NCBI GenBank assembly: GCA_020352215.1
Contig: CP070675.1
Span: forward strand, 3,086,723-3,134,690
DNA: 47,968 bases
Source: Phycisphaerales bacterium
GTDB lineage: Bacteria; Planctomycetota; Phycisphaerae; Sedimentisphaerales; Anaerobacaceae
Direction: 5' to 3'
Below are positions 15,832 to 25,455 of the stretch, one piece after another. Numbering within the stretch: the first letter of the stretch is position 1; each line of letters starts with the position of its first letter. The translations under genes were made by a program, and so were the position numbers. The notes under the pieces are model-generated. The model saw only the letters and a program-made list of their open reading frames with translations. It was not told the origin of the DNA and made no database searches.

Positions 15832-17373
15832 TCAGCGTCTCAGGTAGACGAGCTTCTTGGGCAGAGGGATGTTGTTGCCGAAGTTGTCCTCGCCGTATCC
15901 GCATTCCGCAAGCAGCGTGATGTCAGCAAGCACGCGTTTGTCTCCGACAAACGTGGCGGTCAACTCTGTGTCGACGTCGATCTTTCCCAATGCCAATAGC
16001 CTGGCCATCTCGTCCATGACCTTTTCCAATAATGTTCCTTCCTTGCTCGCAGGTTCGTCCGGCAACTGCAGAGGTTGTTCGTAGAGGATCAGCTTGCTGT
16101 GCTCGGCCAAGGCCAGCACCACATCCCGAACGGCGGCCCTGAAGTCCTTCTCGATGAGTCCTTCTGTTGCGAGTTTTAAACGACATATCTCGGCCGCCAG
16201 CCATCGGCGCTTTTGGGCATTTATTTTTTCGTTGGCACGGAACAACTCCAGGGCTGAGCTGGCGTCATAGGACTCCCCGTTGAGTTCCATGTGAACTTCG
16301 CTTCCATAGTGAAGGACCAGCTTGGCAATTAGAGTAGATGGTCGAACGTGAAAACCGCGGTATCGTGGAACGCAGACGTCAATTCTCCCAACCTCAGCAT
16401 AGCGTTTGAGCATTTCCTGGCACAAATGCTCAGCGCAGCCAAGGTAGAGACTGATGTGGGTGACCGAGTAGCTCATCAGCGTTTCCAGCAGTGCTCGGGG
16501 TTCGACGACAGGCTCCAGCCGAGTAGGCGTTTCGCAGGGCCGCTTGGTGGCATGGCGTTCGTAGTAGTGGGCCAGCGACGTAGCCGTTCTAAGCAGATGA
16601 AAGACGACGCTAATGTGCCCTCTGAGGACCGGCAGATCAGTGTCGAGTTTTTCCACTTCAGTGCCGGAGACAAAGGTGTCGTACAGTGACTGAAGGTTGT
16701 GAAATCGAAGTTCCAGGTTGCGCAGCTTTTCCTCACTTACTGAGTCGGAGACATAGCAGGCATATTCTTCCGGCTTGGCTCGGCTGGCGGCACGCACGTC
16801 TGAGCTGTCCGCGGCGAGGTTCAGGAAGGCGGTGGCAAGCATAGTCACCGTTTCCGAGGCGGTCCCGGTTCTGCGGATGCCACAGTCTCGCGGCAATCGT
16901 CCGGGCGGAAGCTGCTCTGAGTAAGATTCTTCCCGCAGGTTCTCAGATGGAATCGGAAGGTCAAGCTGCCTGGCTCGTACGATTATTTCTTTTGCAGCAC
17001 GCAACAGAACGTCGCCGGTGAACCCAAGGGCTTGTTCTGTTTCCCTGACGAAATCCTGCTCGATTGGCAGAAGCCGGTAACTCGGTAGCGCGTGTTCGAT
17101 GTGTACCAGCTCGTAGCTCACATCGGAGAAGAGCTTGAGCGCCGCTGTCAGCGCCCTGAATGGACACCACCGGCAGTTGTTGCGGGCATCGTAGGTGTCA
17201 AGAAGCTCCTCAATCTGCATCGATTGCGAGTGCAGCTCTCCGATGAATGGGCGGGTCATAACATCTCGGGTCTTTTGGCAGTTCGAGAGATAACTGGCAA
17301 GGCCCAGCAGTGTCTGGGCACGTTGGCCAATTAGCAGTTGGAACTCAGTATCGGTGATTGCCTGTGAACCCAT
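15832..17373 (-). CDS. Large helical protein with embedded HPr-like domain
   Basis: A 513-residue protein with AGGAG 8 bases before ATG 17373. Residues 1-320 are mostly helical, with a Cys pair (NNCRWC) near residue 67 and scattered His/Cys. At about residues 334-395 lies a segment with the HPr active-site signature GFHVRPSTLIAK, His342, followed by VHMELNGESYDASSALEL. This aligns with HPr (GLHARPAxxF, then NGKxVNAKSIxxL). HPr carries a phosphoryl group on this His from PTS enzyme I. The regulatory-Ser position appears to be in DASSALEL. No PTS genes are nearby. The fused arrangement suggests a sensor or regulator rather than a sugar carrier. Confidence 0.7.
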   Translation of the reverse strand: MGSQAITDTEFQLLIGQRAQTLLGLASYLSNCQKTRDVMTRPFIGELHSQSMQIEELLDTYDARNNCRWCPFRALTAALKLFSDVSYELVHIEHALPSYRLLPIEQDFVRETEQALGFTGDVLLRAAKEIIVRARQLDLPIPSENLREESYSEQLPPGRLPRDCGIRRTGTASETVTMLATAFLNLAADSSDVRAASRAKPEEYACYVSDSVSEEKLRNLELRFHNLQSLYDTFVSGTEVEKLDTDLPVLRGHISVVFHLLRTATSLAHYYERHATKRPCETPTRLEPVVEPRALLETLMSYSVTHISLYLGCAEHLCQEMLKRYAEVGRIDVCVPRYRGFHVRPSTLIAKLVLHYGSEVHMELNGESYDASSALELFRANEKINAQKRRWLAAEICRLKLATEGLIEKDFRAAVRDVVLALAEHSKLILYEQPLQLPDEPASKEGTLLEKVMDEMARLLALGKIDVDTELTATFVGDKRVLADITLLAECGYGEDNFGNNIPLPKKLVYLRR

Positions 17374-17425
17374 GTAACCCGCTCCTGTTTTGCGTGCCAA
17401 CTGCGAATGCAGTCAGGGGATACAC

Positions 17426-18235
17426 TCAATTACTTCTATTAGTCTTCTTCTCCAGAGGAACTACCTGTTCACTGAAACCATCGGGAATCTTAAAGTCAAA
17501 GGTGTTGTTGTCTATTCTCTGGTTGATCCGTGGCTTGAGAAGTTTTATCTGGTGGGTTTCGCCGTCGGTGGTGACGGCAACCACTTTTGCCGGCAGATAT
17601 GATTTCCTGTCGATCCAGACATCGATGGACGTATAGTCGTCCTCATAGGTCGAGTCCGGCTTGGCCTTCAAGTGCAGCTTGATGGAATCCTTGGCTTTTG
17701 TCCCTTCCTGCTCGACCAGACTAATCGCGAATTGCTTCTTCAGTTCATCAATCTTGGTGAAGCCGACCACCGGCAAATTCTTGCTTGCCAAATCAAAGAC
17801 GTCTACCGGCTCATTCGGCTCGGCGAGCTGGCGTCGTTCGCTATTCCCTACTTGATAGTCGACGTGCGTAAGCCACACGCCGTCGAAGATGAACTGCTCG
17901 ACATATCTTTGTTCCTTTTCGTCGTCCTCTTTAAGCGTTTGGAAGTTCATCCTCAGTTTCGATTTCTCGCCGAACTTTTGATAGTAGAGCGCGCCCTTCT
18001 TTAGGGTTTCGGATTCGAGCAAGGGATGGCTGATGAAGAGGTACTCCACTTGTGCCTGGTAGGATTTGAGATTGGCAGTCTTCTGTTTCAGTTGGCTTAG
18101 AATGGCCTCGACACCATTGGCATCCGCGGCCTCAGGTGAGCGGGCGGCGGCCTCTGCGCAGCAAGTGCAGGCGCTGCAGGTGGTTGCCGCCAGTACAAAG
18201 CATAAGGCAGCACTGGCAATTGTCCGTCTGTGCAT
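17426..18235 (-). CDS. LolA-like periplasmic protein
   Basis: The 269-residue protein has an N-terminal signal sequence (MHRRTIASAALCFVLAATTCS) with several Cys (CSACTCC), which may include a lipobox. The mature part follows the pattern of DUF1571/LolA-type lipoprotein-sorting proteins: an amphipathic helix (ILSQLKQKTANLKSYQAQVE), then an open beta-barrel with SKLRMNFQ, YVEQFIFDGVWL and, late, IDVWIDRKSYLPAKVVAVT. Such proteins bind hydrophobic ligands in the periplasm. AGAAGAAG precedes ATG 18235; an ATG at 18250 is also possible. It sits between the HAD phosphatase and the HPr-like gene in one orientation. Confidence 0.72.
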   Translation of the reverse strand: MHRRTIASAALCFVLAATTCSACTCCAEAAARSPEAADANGVEAILSQLKQKTANLKSYQAQVEYLFISHPLLESETLKKGALYYQKFGEKSKLRMNFQTLKEDDEKEQRYVEQFIFDGVWLTHVDYQVGNSERRQLAEPNEPVDVFDLASKNLPVVGFTKIDELKKQFAISLVEQEGTKAKDSIKLHLKAKPDSTYEDDYTSIDVWIDRKSYLPAKVVAVTTDGETHQIKLLKPRINQRIDNNTFDFKIPDGFSEQVVPLEKKTNRSN

Positions 18236-18270
18236 TGGTCTTCTTCTCATATATCCATATACGGTATTTG

Positions 18271-18858
18271 CTACGGGTTTTCTTCGATAATTTCGAGAAT
18301 CTGGTCTATGTTTTTAATTATGTAGTTGGCATGCTCTGCGAACTCATCGGCGCGGTCGTGGTTGGCCAACAGGACTCCGACGGCGCCTGCGGCCTTTGCA
18401 CAGAGCAAATCGAAAAGATAATCCCCGACCAGCAGCGTCTGTTCGGGCTGCACACCGAACTCACGGCATATCTGCAGGACGCCAAAGGCGTCGGGTTTGA
18501 CGGGCCCATCTTCTCTGCCTATGATGGCGTCGAATTGCAGGCCGTGTTTACGAGCGATGGCGAGGGCGTTGCCTCGCCTGTTGCGGGTCAGCACGCCGAT
18601 GCGAATGCTCTTGGCCCGCAGCATCCGGAGGGTCTGTTTTGTGCCGGGATTGAGTTTGGAGTCTCTCACGGCTTTCTGTTCGTGAAAGTCCAGTATCTCT
18701 TCTGCTCGCTGCCGTTGCTCCGGAGTCATCTTCTGCATTGTCTCCCAGACAGGACCGCAATTTCTATCCAGACCCATCTCTTCTCGAATAGCGTCGAAGT
18801 CGAAGTAGGGCTGCGTGATTGTCCCGTCCAGATCAAATATTACGGCTTTTGTAGGCAT
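18271..18858 (-). CDS. HAD-family phosphatase (phosphoglycolate phosphatase-like)
   Basis: A 195-residue HAD hydrolase. Motif I is VIFDLDGTITQ with both Asp residues, motif II is GVLTRN, motif III is the Lys in GPVKPDAFG, and motif IV is LLVGDYLFD. The alpha-helical cap after motif I (FDAIREEMGLDRN and beyond) marks subfamily I, like Gph. Phosphoglycolate phosphatases are a little longer, near 220 residues, so the substrate is unproven. It stands 20 bases before the LolA-like gene and may be co-transcribed. Confidence 0.9.
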   Translation of the reverse strand: MPTKAVIFDLDGTITQPYFDFDAIREEMGLDRNCGPVWETMQKMTPEQRQRAEEILDFHEQKAVRDSKLNPGTKQTLRMLRAKSIRIGVLTRNRRGNALAIARKHGLQFDAIIGREDGPVKPDAFGVLQICREFGVQPEQTLLVGDYLFDLLCAKAAGAVGVLLANHDRADEFAEHANYIIKNIDQILEIIEENP

Positions 18859-19055
18859 CAGCTATGTACATCAAAATGCAATGTGGCCGCATACGCGTTT
18901 TGCATCTCACGGCCGTTGCTTCTTGCATATGTCCACAGGTTGTTCTGTTCTTGTTGCACGATGATCCCGAGGCGATTTGATATTCTTGCCGTGCAAGTCG
19001 GCATAAGTATCCTTGGAATCCAATATCCACTATCTGGTCCTTGTCATTTGTCTTG

Positions 19056-19937
19056 CTAACGATTCTTGCGGAGCAATTCAATGAAGTACCGGCAGGCCTG
19101 GCTTAGAATCTTGCCTTTGCGGACAATTATTCCCGTTGGCCTGACGAAGTTTTCGTTGGAGAAAGGTATGGCTTTTATTGTCCCGCCACTGATTTCTTGA
19201 AGTATTGCAGTTCGGGGCAAGATGCTAACACCTGAGTTTATTTCAACTGCTCGCTTGATAGTCTCGATGTTGTCGAATTCCATTACGGGTTGTACTACGG
19301 TATTGTAGCGTTCCAGTATTCTGTCTATCCAGGCACGAGTTGGGACGCTCCTATCGAAGCCGATGAATCTCTCAAACTGCAGCGTGTGAATGTCGACTTG
19401 GGATTCGTTCGCCAGGGAATGCCTTGAGCTGCACGCCAAGATCAGTGGCTCATCTTCGAAGTCATAGACTTCAAGTCTCTTATCCCTCTTCGGGACGGCG
19501 ACTAGTCCGATATCAATGTCGCCGCTCAGAACCAGCTCATAGATTCGATCGGCGCCCAAGTATTCTATATGAACGTTGACGTTGGGGTAACTGACCATGA
19601 ATTTCTTGATGTAGTCGGGCAGCGCGTGCATGCCGATGCTGAAGATCGCTGCCACATTTAACCGGCTGGAGACCGAGGATTTCAGGGTGTTGAGTTCGGT
19701 CTTCAGTTGCTCATATCTTTCGAGCATGTCCCTGGAGGCCTGGTAGAGAAGTTGCCCTGCTCTTGTGATTTCGATGGGTCTTTTCTTTCGGTTGATTAGC
19801 TGGCATTTGTGGGTCAACTCCAGCTGGGCGAGCTGCTGCGAGACGGCTGACTGGCTCAGAAGGTGCTTATCTGCGGTTTTTGAGAAACTTTTTAGATCGG
19901 CTAGGTCGCAGAATATCTTAAGCGTTTCTAAATGCAT
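19056..19937 (-). CDS. LysR-family transcriptional regulator
   Basis: A 293-residue protein of normal LysR length. The N-terminal winged helix-turn-helix contains SFSKTADKHLLSQSAVSQQLAQLE, and the two-lobed substrate-binding domain starts about residue 90 (LNVAAIFSIGMHALPDYI) and includes GDIDIGLVAVP. It is transcribed divergently from gdhA across a 174-base A/T-rich region, the arrangement usual for a LysR protein and its target. Regulation of glutamate dehydrogenase is inferred. No family-diagnostic ligand residues allow a co-inducer to be named. Confidence 0.9.
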   Translation of the reverse strand: MHLETLKIFCDLADLKSFSKTADKHLLSQSAVSQQLAQLELTHKCQLINRKKRPIEITRAGQLLYQASRDMLERYEQLKTELNTLKSSVSSRLNVAAIFSIGMHALPDYIKKFMVSYPNVNVHIEYLGADRIYELVLSGDIDIGLVAVPKRDKRLEVYDFEDEPLILACSSRHSLANESQVDIHTLQFERFIGFDRSVPTRAWIDRILERYNTVVQPVMEFDNIETIKRAVEINSGVSILPRTAILQEISGGTIKAIPFSNENFVRPTGIIVRKGKILSQACRYFIELLRKNR

Positions 19938-20066
19938 TATAAGTCGTTGTAATAAGTTATATTAGCATCAACTGCCTTGTATTACGTCAGACAAGTGTGG
20001 TATTGTACTGCATAGTTTGCCTCAACGCAATTTTATTATTTTGCCATCAGTGTGGCTTATTATTAG

Positions 20067-21458
<1,392 letters not shown>

Positions 21459-21481
21459 GAAAGGATAGACTCCAGATTTGA

Positions 21482-21515
21482 AAAAGGGCGCTTCGCAGGA
21501 ATCGCCCTTTTCTCT
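21482..21515 (+). terminator. Intrinsic terminator of gdhA
   Basis: AAAAGGGCG (21482-21490) pairs with CGCCCTTTT (21503-21511), with a 12-base loop, followed by CTCTTTG. The stop codon of gdhA is 24 bases upstream. Confidence 0.85.
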
Positions 21516-21658
21516 TTGTCCGTTGGCCCGAGACAGCGGCTTGCGCGAAAGGGGCCAAAAGTACGGCAGAAAAAAAGAGGCGCGGTTGTCTCGTCTGCGA
21601 GCGACGTGTGCAATCCATCGCCGCAGGCGACAGACGTTTGGATAGATGGGAGCGTTGC

Positions 21659-24244
21659 ATGGTGGGGTGGGCAAGCACGGGACTTGAAGGTCTTGATGAC
21701 GTGTTAGGGGGTCTGCAAAAAGGCGACAATGTCGTCTGGCAGGTGGATCAAATCGATGATTTCCGCGACTTTGTCAGACCTTACGTTGGCAGAGCGGCGC
21801 AGGATGGCCGCAAACTGGTGTACATGAGATTTGCGAACCATCCGTCCCTGGTCGAGCCAGGTCCGGGTGTTGTTGTCCATCACCTGGATGCCGGCAGCGG
21901 CTTCGAAGGCTTCTCCTCTCAGGTCCACAACATAATCACGGGCGAAGGAAAGGGGGCGTACTATGTTTTCGACTGCCTCTCCGACCTTCTAAGTGCGTGG
22001 GCCACGGATTTGATGATTGGCAACTTCTTTCTCATTACTTGTCCGTACTTGTTCGATCTCGATACGATCGCGTACTTCGCGCTTCTGCGAAACAGCCACT
22101 CATTCAAGACTATCGCGCGCATCCGGGAGACAACCCAGATTCTGTTGGACCTGTACAACTTCGAGGGGAATTATCACGTCCATCCCCTAAAGGTCTGGCG
22201 ACGCTATTCGCCGACAATGTTCCTGCCGCACATTCAGAAAGGGGGCAGGTTTGTCCCCATAACCACAAGCGTTGATGCCGCCAGGCTGATCTCGTACATC
22301 TCGACAACAGGTCTCGAACCTGCGCAGAGAGTCCTGGATCACTGGGACCGTGTCTTTCTGCGTGCCGAGGAGTTGGCCAAGGAGAAGGCCTCTTCGCCAA
22401 AAGCAAGGCGGGAAACCATAGAGCACTTGTGCGAGATGATGGTAGGCCGCGAAGAGAGGATACTCTCACTCGCCAGACAGCACTTTTCGCTCGATGATCT
22501 GCTGGATATCAGAAAAAGGATGGTCGGGACAGGTTTCATCGGCGGCAAGGCTGTTGGGATGTTGCTGGCCAACAAGATCATTTCGGCAAATGATTCGCTT
22601 GGCCTGAAACAGCGTCTGGAACCACACGATTCGTTCTACGTTGGCTCGGATGTCTTTTATACGTACCTGGTGGAAAACGGCTGGTGGGGCCTGCGAATGG
22701 AACAGAAGACCACAGAAGGGTATTTCAACGTGGCGTCCAGATTGAGGGAGGAGCTGCTCTATGGCAAATTCCCAGACCAGATTCGTGAGCAGTTCCAAGA
22801 GATGATAGAGTACTTCGGTCAGTCTCCTATTATCGTGCGTTCGAGTAGCCTGCTGGAGGACGCGTTTGGAAATGCCTTTGCTGGCAAGTATGAAAGTCTC
22901 TTCTGTGTCAACCAGGGGACTCCTGAGGAGCGGTATTCGAACTTTGAGAACGCCGTCCGAAGGGTGTATGCCAGCACGATGAGCGAAGATGCGCTCGCGT
23001 ACCGCTTGCGGAGAGGTTTGGATCAGGAAGATGAGCAGATGGCCTTGCTTGTCCAGCGTGTCTCTGGATCTTATCGAGACGGCCATTTCTTGCCTGATCT
23101 TGCGGGCGTAGGCATATCTCACAACACCTTTGTCTGGAAGCCGGAATTGGACCGCAAAGCGGGAATGCTCAGACTTGTGTTAGGTCTGGGTACTCGGGCG
23201 GTGAATCGAGTCGAGGATGACTATCCTCGGGTAATAGCTCTTGATGACCCGCTTGCCAGGCCGGTTGCGGGAATGGACGATGTTCGCAAGTACTCGCAGC
23301 GCCGGGTCGATCTGCTTGATACTCGGCAGAACTCGCTATTGACGCTGCCGCTTGAGGAATTGCAGAGCAAGGATTTGAACATACACTGGGACCTGGTTGC
23401 CGTTACGGATTCTCGCCTGGTCAGAAGCGCCAGGCAGACGGGTGTGGCCGGTGGGCAGTACCCGGTACTCACGTTCGAGAAGCTTCTGTCGCAAACTTCG
23501 TTTGCGCGAGATATGCAAAGAATTCTGAAGACTCTGGAGGAGAGCTACCAGTATCCCGTGGATATCGAATTTACGGTCAATTTCACCCGGGACGGTACAG
23601 CAATGATCAACTTGGTGCAGTGCAGGCCGCTTCAGACCAAGGGTATGCAGAAACGTGTGCGGATGCCTTCAGCCATAGCACCTGAGAAAGTCCTGTTCCA
23701 GACCGAGGGATACTTGATGGGTGGAAGTCTATCTGAGAATGTAAGAAGAATCATCTATGTAGAACCAGAGGCTTACGTAGAATTGCCCCTGTCACAGAAG
23801 TATGACGTCGCCAGAACCGTGGGTAGATTGAATAGGCAGATAAGCGACAAACATGCAGTTCCTACGATTCTGTTTGGCCCGGGTAGATGGGGGACTTCGA
23901 CTCCAAGTTTGGGTGTCCCCGTCGGTTTTCATGAGATCAGCAACGTAGCTGTTCTGGTGGAAATCGCCTATGAAGGGGGTAACTTGATCCCGGAGCTTTC
24001 CTTTGGCACGCACTTTTTCCAGGATTTGGTGGAAGGTGACATCTTCTATGTTGCTCTATTTCCGCAGAAGGCAAGTGTAACTTTCAACAAGACACGCCTT
24101 CTGGAAATGCGCAATTCGCTGCCCGATGCCTTGCCCCAAGCCGGCAGATACGCCGACGTCATTCACCTGTGTGAGTTCGGTGGGGAAGAGCTGCAGATCG
24201 TCTGTGATGTGCTGTCGCAACAAGTCATCTGTTTCTTCTCATAA
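21659..24244 (+). CDS. KaiC-like plus PEP/pyruvate-binding (PPDK N-terminal) fusion protein
   Basis: The 861-residue protein has two recognisable modules. Residues about 1-240 resemble a KaiC/RecA-like domain (STGLEGLDDVLGGLQKGD), but the Walker A loop is replaced (VWQVDQIDDFRDFV). Residues about 290-640 are a PEP synthase/PPDK nucleotide-binding domain with FIGGKAVGML, IVRSSSLLED, FAGKYESLF and VDIEFTV, where the usual RSS and ED residues are kept. The phosphohistidine swivel domain and PEP-binding barrel of full PPDK/PEP synthases are absent; the last 170 residues are of unknown fold. ATG 21659 follows GGGAG by 6 bases. Its substrate is unknown, and it may be an ATP-sensing or signalling protein rather than a central-carbon enzyme. 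Confidence 0.8.
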   Translation: MVGWASTGLEGLDDVLGGLQKGDNVVWQVDQIDDFRDFVRPYVGRAAQDGRKLVYMRFANHPSLVEPGPGVVVHHLDAGSGFEGFSSQVHNIITGEGKGAYYVFDCLSDLLSAWATDLMIGNFFLITCPYLFDLDTIAYFALLRNSHSFKTIARIRETTQILLDLYNFEGNYHVHPLKVWRRYSPTMFLPHIQKGGRFVPITTSVDAARLISYISTTGLEPAQRVLDHWDRVFLRAEELAKEKASSPKARRETIEHLCEMMVGREERILSLARQHFSLDDLLDIRKRMVGTGFIGGKAVGMLLANKIISANDSLGLKQRLEPHDSFYVGSDVFYTYLVENGWWGLRMEQKTTEGYFNVASRLREELLYGKFPDQIREQFQEMIEYFGQSPIIVRSSSLLEDAFGNAFAGKYESLFCVNQGTPEERYSNFENAVRRVYASTMSEDALAYRLRRGLDQEDEQMALLVQRVSGSYRDGHFLPDLAGVGISHNTFVWKPELDRKAGMLRLVLGLGTRAVNRVEDDYPRVIALDDPLARPVAGMDDVRKYSQRRVDLLDTRQNSLLTLPLEELQSKDLNIHWDLVAVTDSRLVRSARQTGVAGGQYPVLTFEKLLSQTSFARDMQRILKTLEESYQYPVDIEFTVNFTRDGTAMINLVQCRPLQTKGMQKRVRMPSAIAPEKVLFQTEGYLMGGSLSENVRRIIYVEPEAYVELPLSQKYDVARTVGRLNRQISDKHAVPTILFGPGRWGTSTPSLGVPVGFHEISNVAVLVEIAYEGGNLIPELSFGTHFFQDLVEGDIFYVALFPQKASVTFNKTRLLEMRNSLPDALPQAGRYADVIHLCEFGGEELQIVCDVLSQQVICFFS

Positions 24245-24271
24245 CGGTTCCTTTTCTGTTGCCCTGCTCGG

Positions 24272-25030
24272 ATGAAGCCACTACAATCTCACCTCATGGA
24301 GACAGATGTGGACATTCGGAGAGTCATCCGCCAGCATATCGAGATGGATGAGTTCTTCACCGGCGGTTTCACGGTAAGGAGGCAGAAGACCATGCAGGAA
24401 CAGCCCAAGTGCGAAGAGCCGCGAGTCGATGCGGCACGGGAACTTGAGAGCATTGCCCAAGAAGTTGGACAATGTCGCAAATGCGATTTGGGTTCACTGC
24501 GGACCAACGCGGTGCCCGGTGAAGGCGATTCCAGCGCTCGCATCATGTTTGTAGGTGAAGCACCCGGAGCCGACGAAGATGCTCAGGGCCGGCCTTTTGT
24601 CGGGCGGGCCGGACAACTGTTGGATAAGATTATCGCCGCTTGCGGTCTAAAGCGCAGCGATGTGTTCATCGGTAATATCCTGAAGTGTCGTCCGCCGGAC
24701 AATCGTGATCCGCGGCCTGATGAAATCATAAGCTGTCTGCCCTATCTTCAGAGGCAAATCGAGCTGATAGATCCGGCGGTCATCGTAGCTTTAGGTGCGC
24801 ACGCGGCCAGAACGCTGCTGAACACGAACAAGTCGATAGGTCAAATGCGGGGGCAATTCCACGAGTACTATGCTGGCATCGGCCGACCACCCATCAAGCT
24901 AATGCCGACATATCACACTGCCTATCTGCTGCGCAACTACTCGCAGGAGAACCGCAGAAGGGTCTGGGAGGACATGAAAAAGGTCCTCGCTGAGTGCGGC
25001 ATGCCAATTCCTGAATCTTCGGGCAGTTGA
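24272..25030 (+). CDS. Uracil-DNA glycosylase, family 4 (4Fe-4S)
   Basis: Excises uracil from DNA. Motif A is GEAPGADEDAQGRPFVG and motif B is MPTYHTAYLLR with the catalytic-loop His. Four Cys (C68, C71, C139, C155) in the family spacing, CRKC early and KCRPPDNRD plus a later Cys, bind the 4Fe-4S cluster. From ATG 24272 the protein has 252 residues. An ATG at 24392 has a perfect AAGGAGG 9 bases upstream and would give 212 residues, nearer the family norm. The N-terminal part (RRVIRQHIEMDEFF) looks coding, so I keep the longer form. It starts 27 bases after the KaiC/PPDK-like gene and may be co-transcribed with it. Confidence 0.92.
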   Translation: MKPLQSHLMETDVDIRRVIRQHIEMDEFFTGGFTVRRQKTMQEQPKCEEPRVDAARELESIAQEVGQCRKCDLGSLRTNAVPGEGDSSARIMFVGEAPGADEDAQGRPFVGRAGQLLDKIIAACGLKRSDVFIGNILKCRPPDNRDPRPDEIISCLPYLQRQIELIDPAVIVALGAHAARTLLNTNKSIGQMRGQFHEYYAGIGRPPIKLMPTYHTAYLLRNYSQENRRRVWEDMKKVLAECGMPIPESSGS

Positions 25031-25455
25031 AACCTTCCTATTGCCACAAGCGGAGGCTGTAAGGCGGTCATCCACGGACTCACTCAGCGGTTCTCGAAGT
25101 CTCTGTGTCGAAGGCCGTCGGCCACGTAGCTATTGTGCTGTGAGGGACCCGCAGAGGGCAATTCGTGATCTTGCCGGGGACAATTTTTTGCAGAAAACCT
25201 GCCGAATCAAGTAACAGAGCCTACCCTGGGGCGTCCTATTAAATAGGTGCAGTTTACAGTCGCAGAGGCAGGACTATATGAGCCGACGACATTGATTACG
25301 AGAAATTCCTTGCAAAAGCCCCTATTTTTGTGTACAAAATATTGTCAGTCGAGGCCTGGAGGCGGGTGATCTCCATTTCGTGCCAATCCTGCTTTCTGTG
25401 TTCAGCAAAGTCCGGTTCCTGAGTTGTCAGCGACCTATCAGAAAGGACACGAGAG
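25031..25455. other. 425-base non-coding stretch with a palindrome and a weak promoter
   Basis: CCTATT-A-AATAGG (25235-25247) forms a short palindrome. A candidate promoter lies at 25310-25338. I see no coding frame of note and no terminator with a U tract. Confidence 0.4.
25310..25338 (+). promoter_or_regulatory. Possible promoter of the large exoprotein gene
   Basis: TTGCAA (25310-25315), a 17-base spacer and TACAAA (25333-25338), leaving a leader of about 110 bases. Confidence 0.35.

Noticed and set aside
19925..19945. TATAAT hexamer overlapping the LysR start codon
   Set aside because: It lies at the start codon itself, so it cannot act as the -10 of a normal leader for that gene; considered a chance match.
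21659..24244. Calling the gene phosphoenolpyruvate synthase
   Set aside because: Only the nucleotide-binding N-terminal domain is present; the phosphohistidine and PEP domains needed for catalysis are absent.
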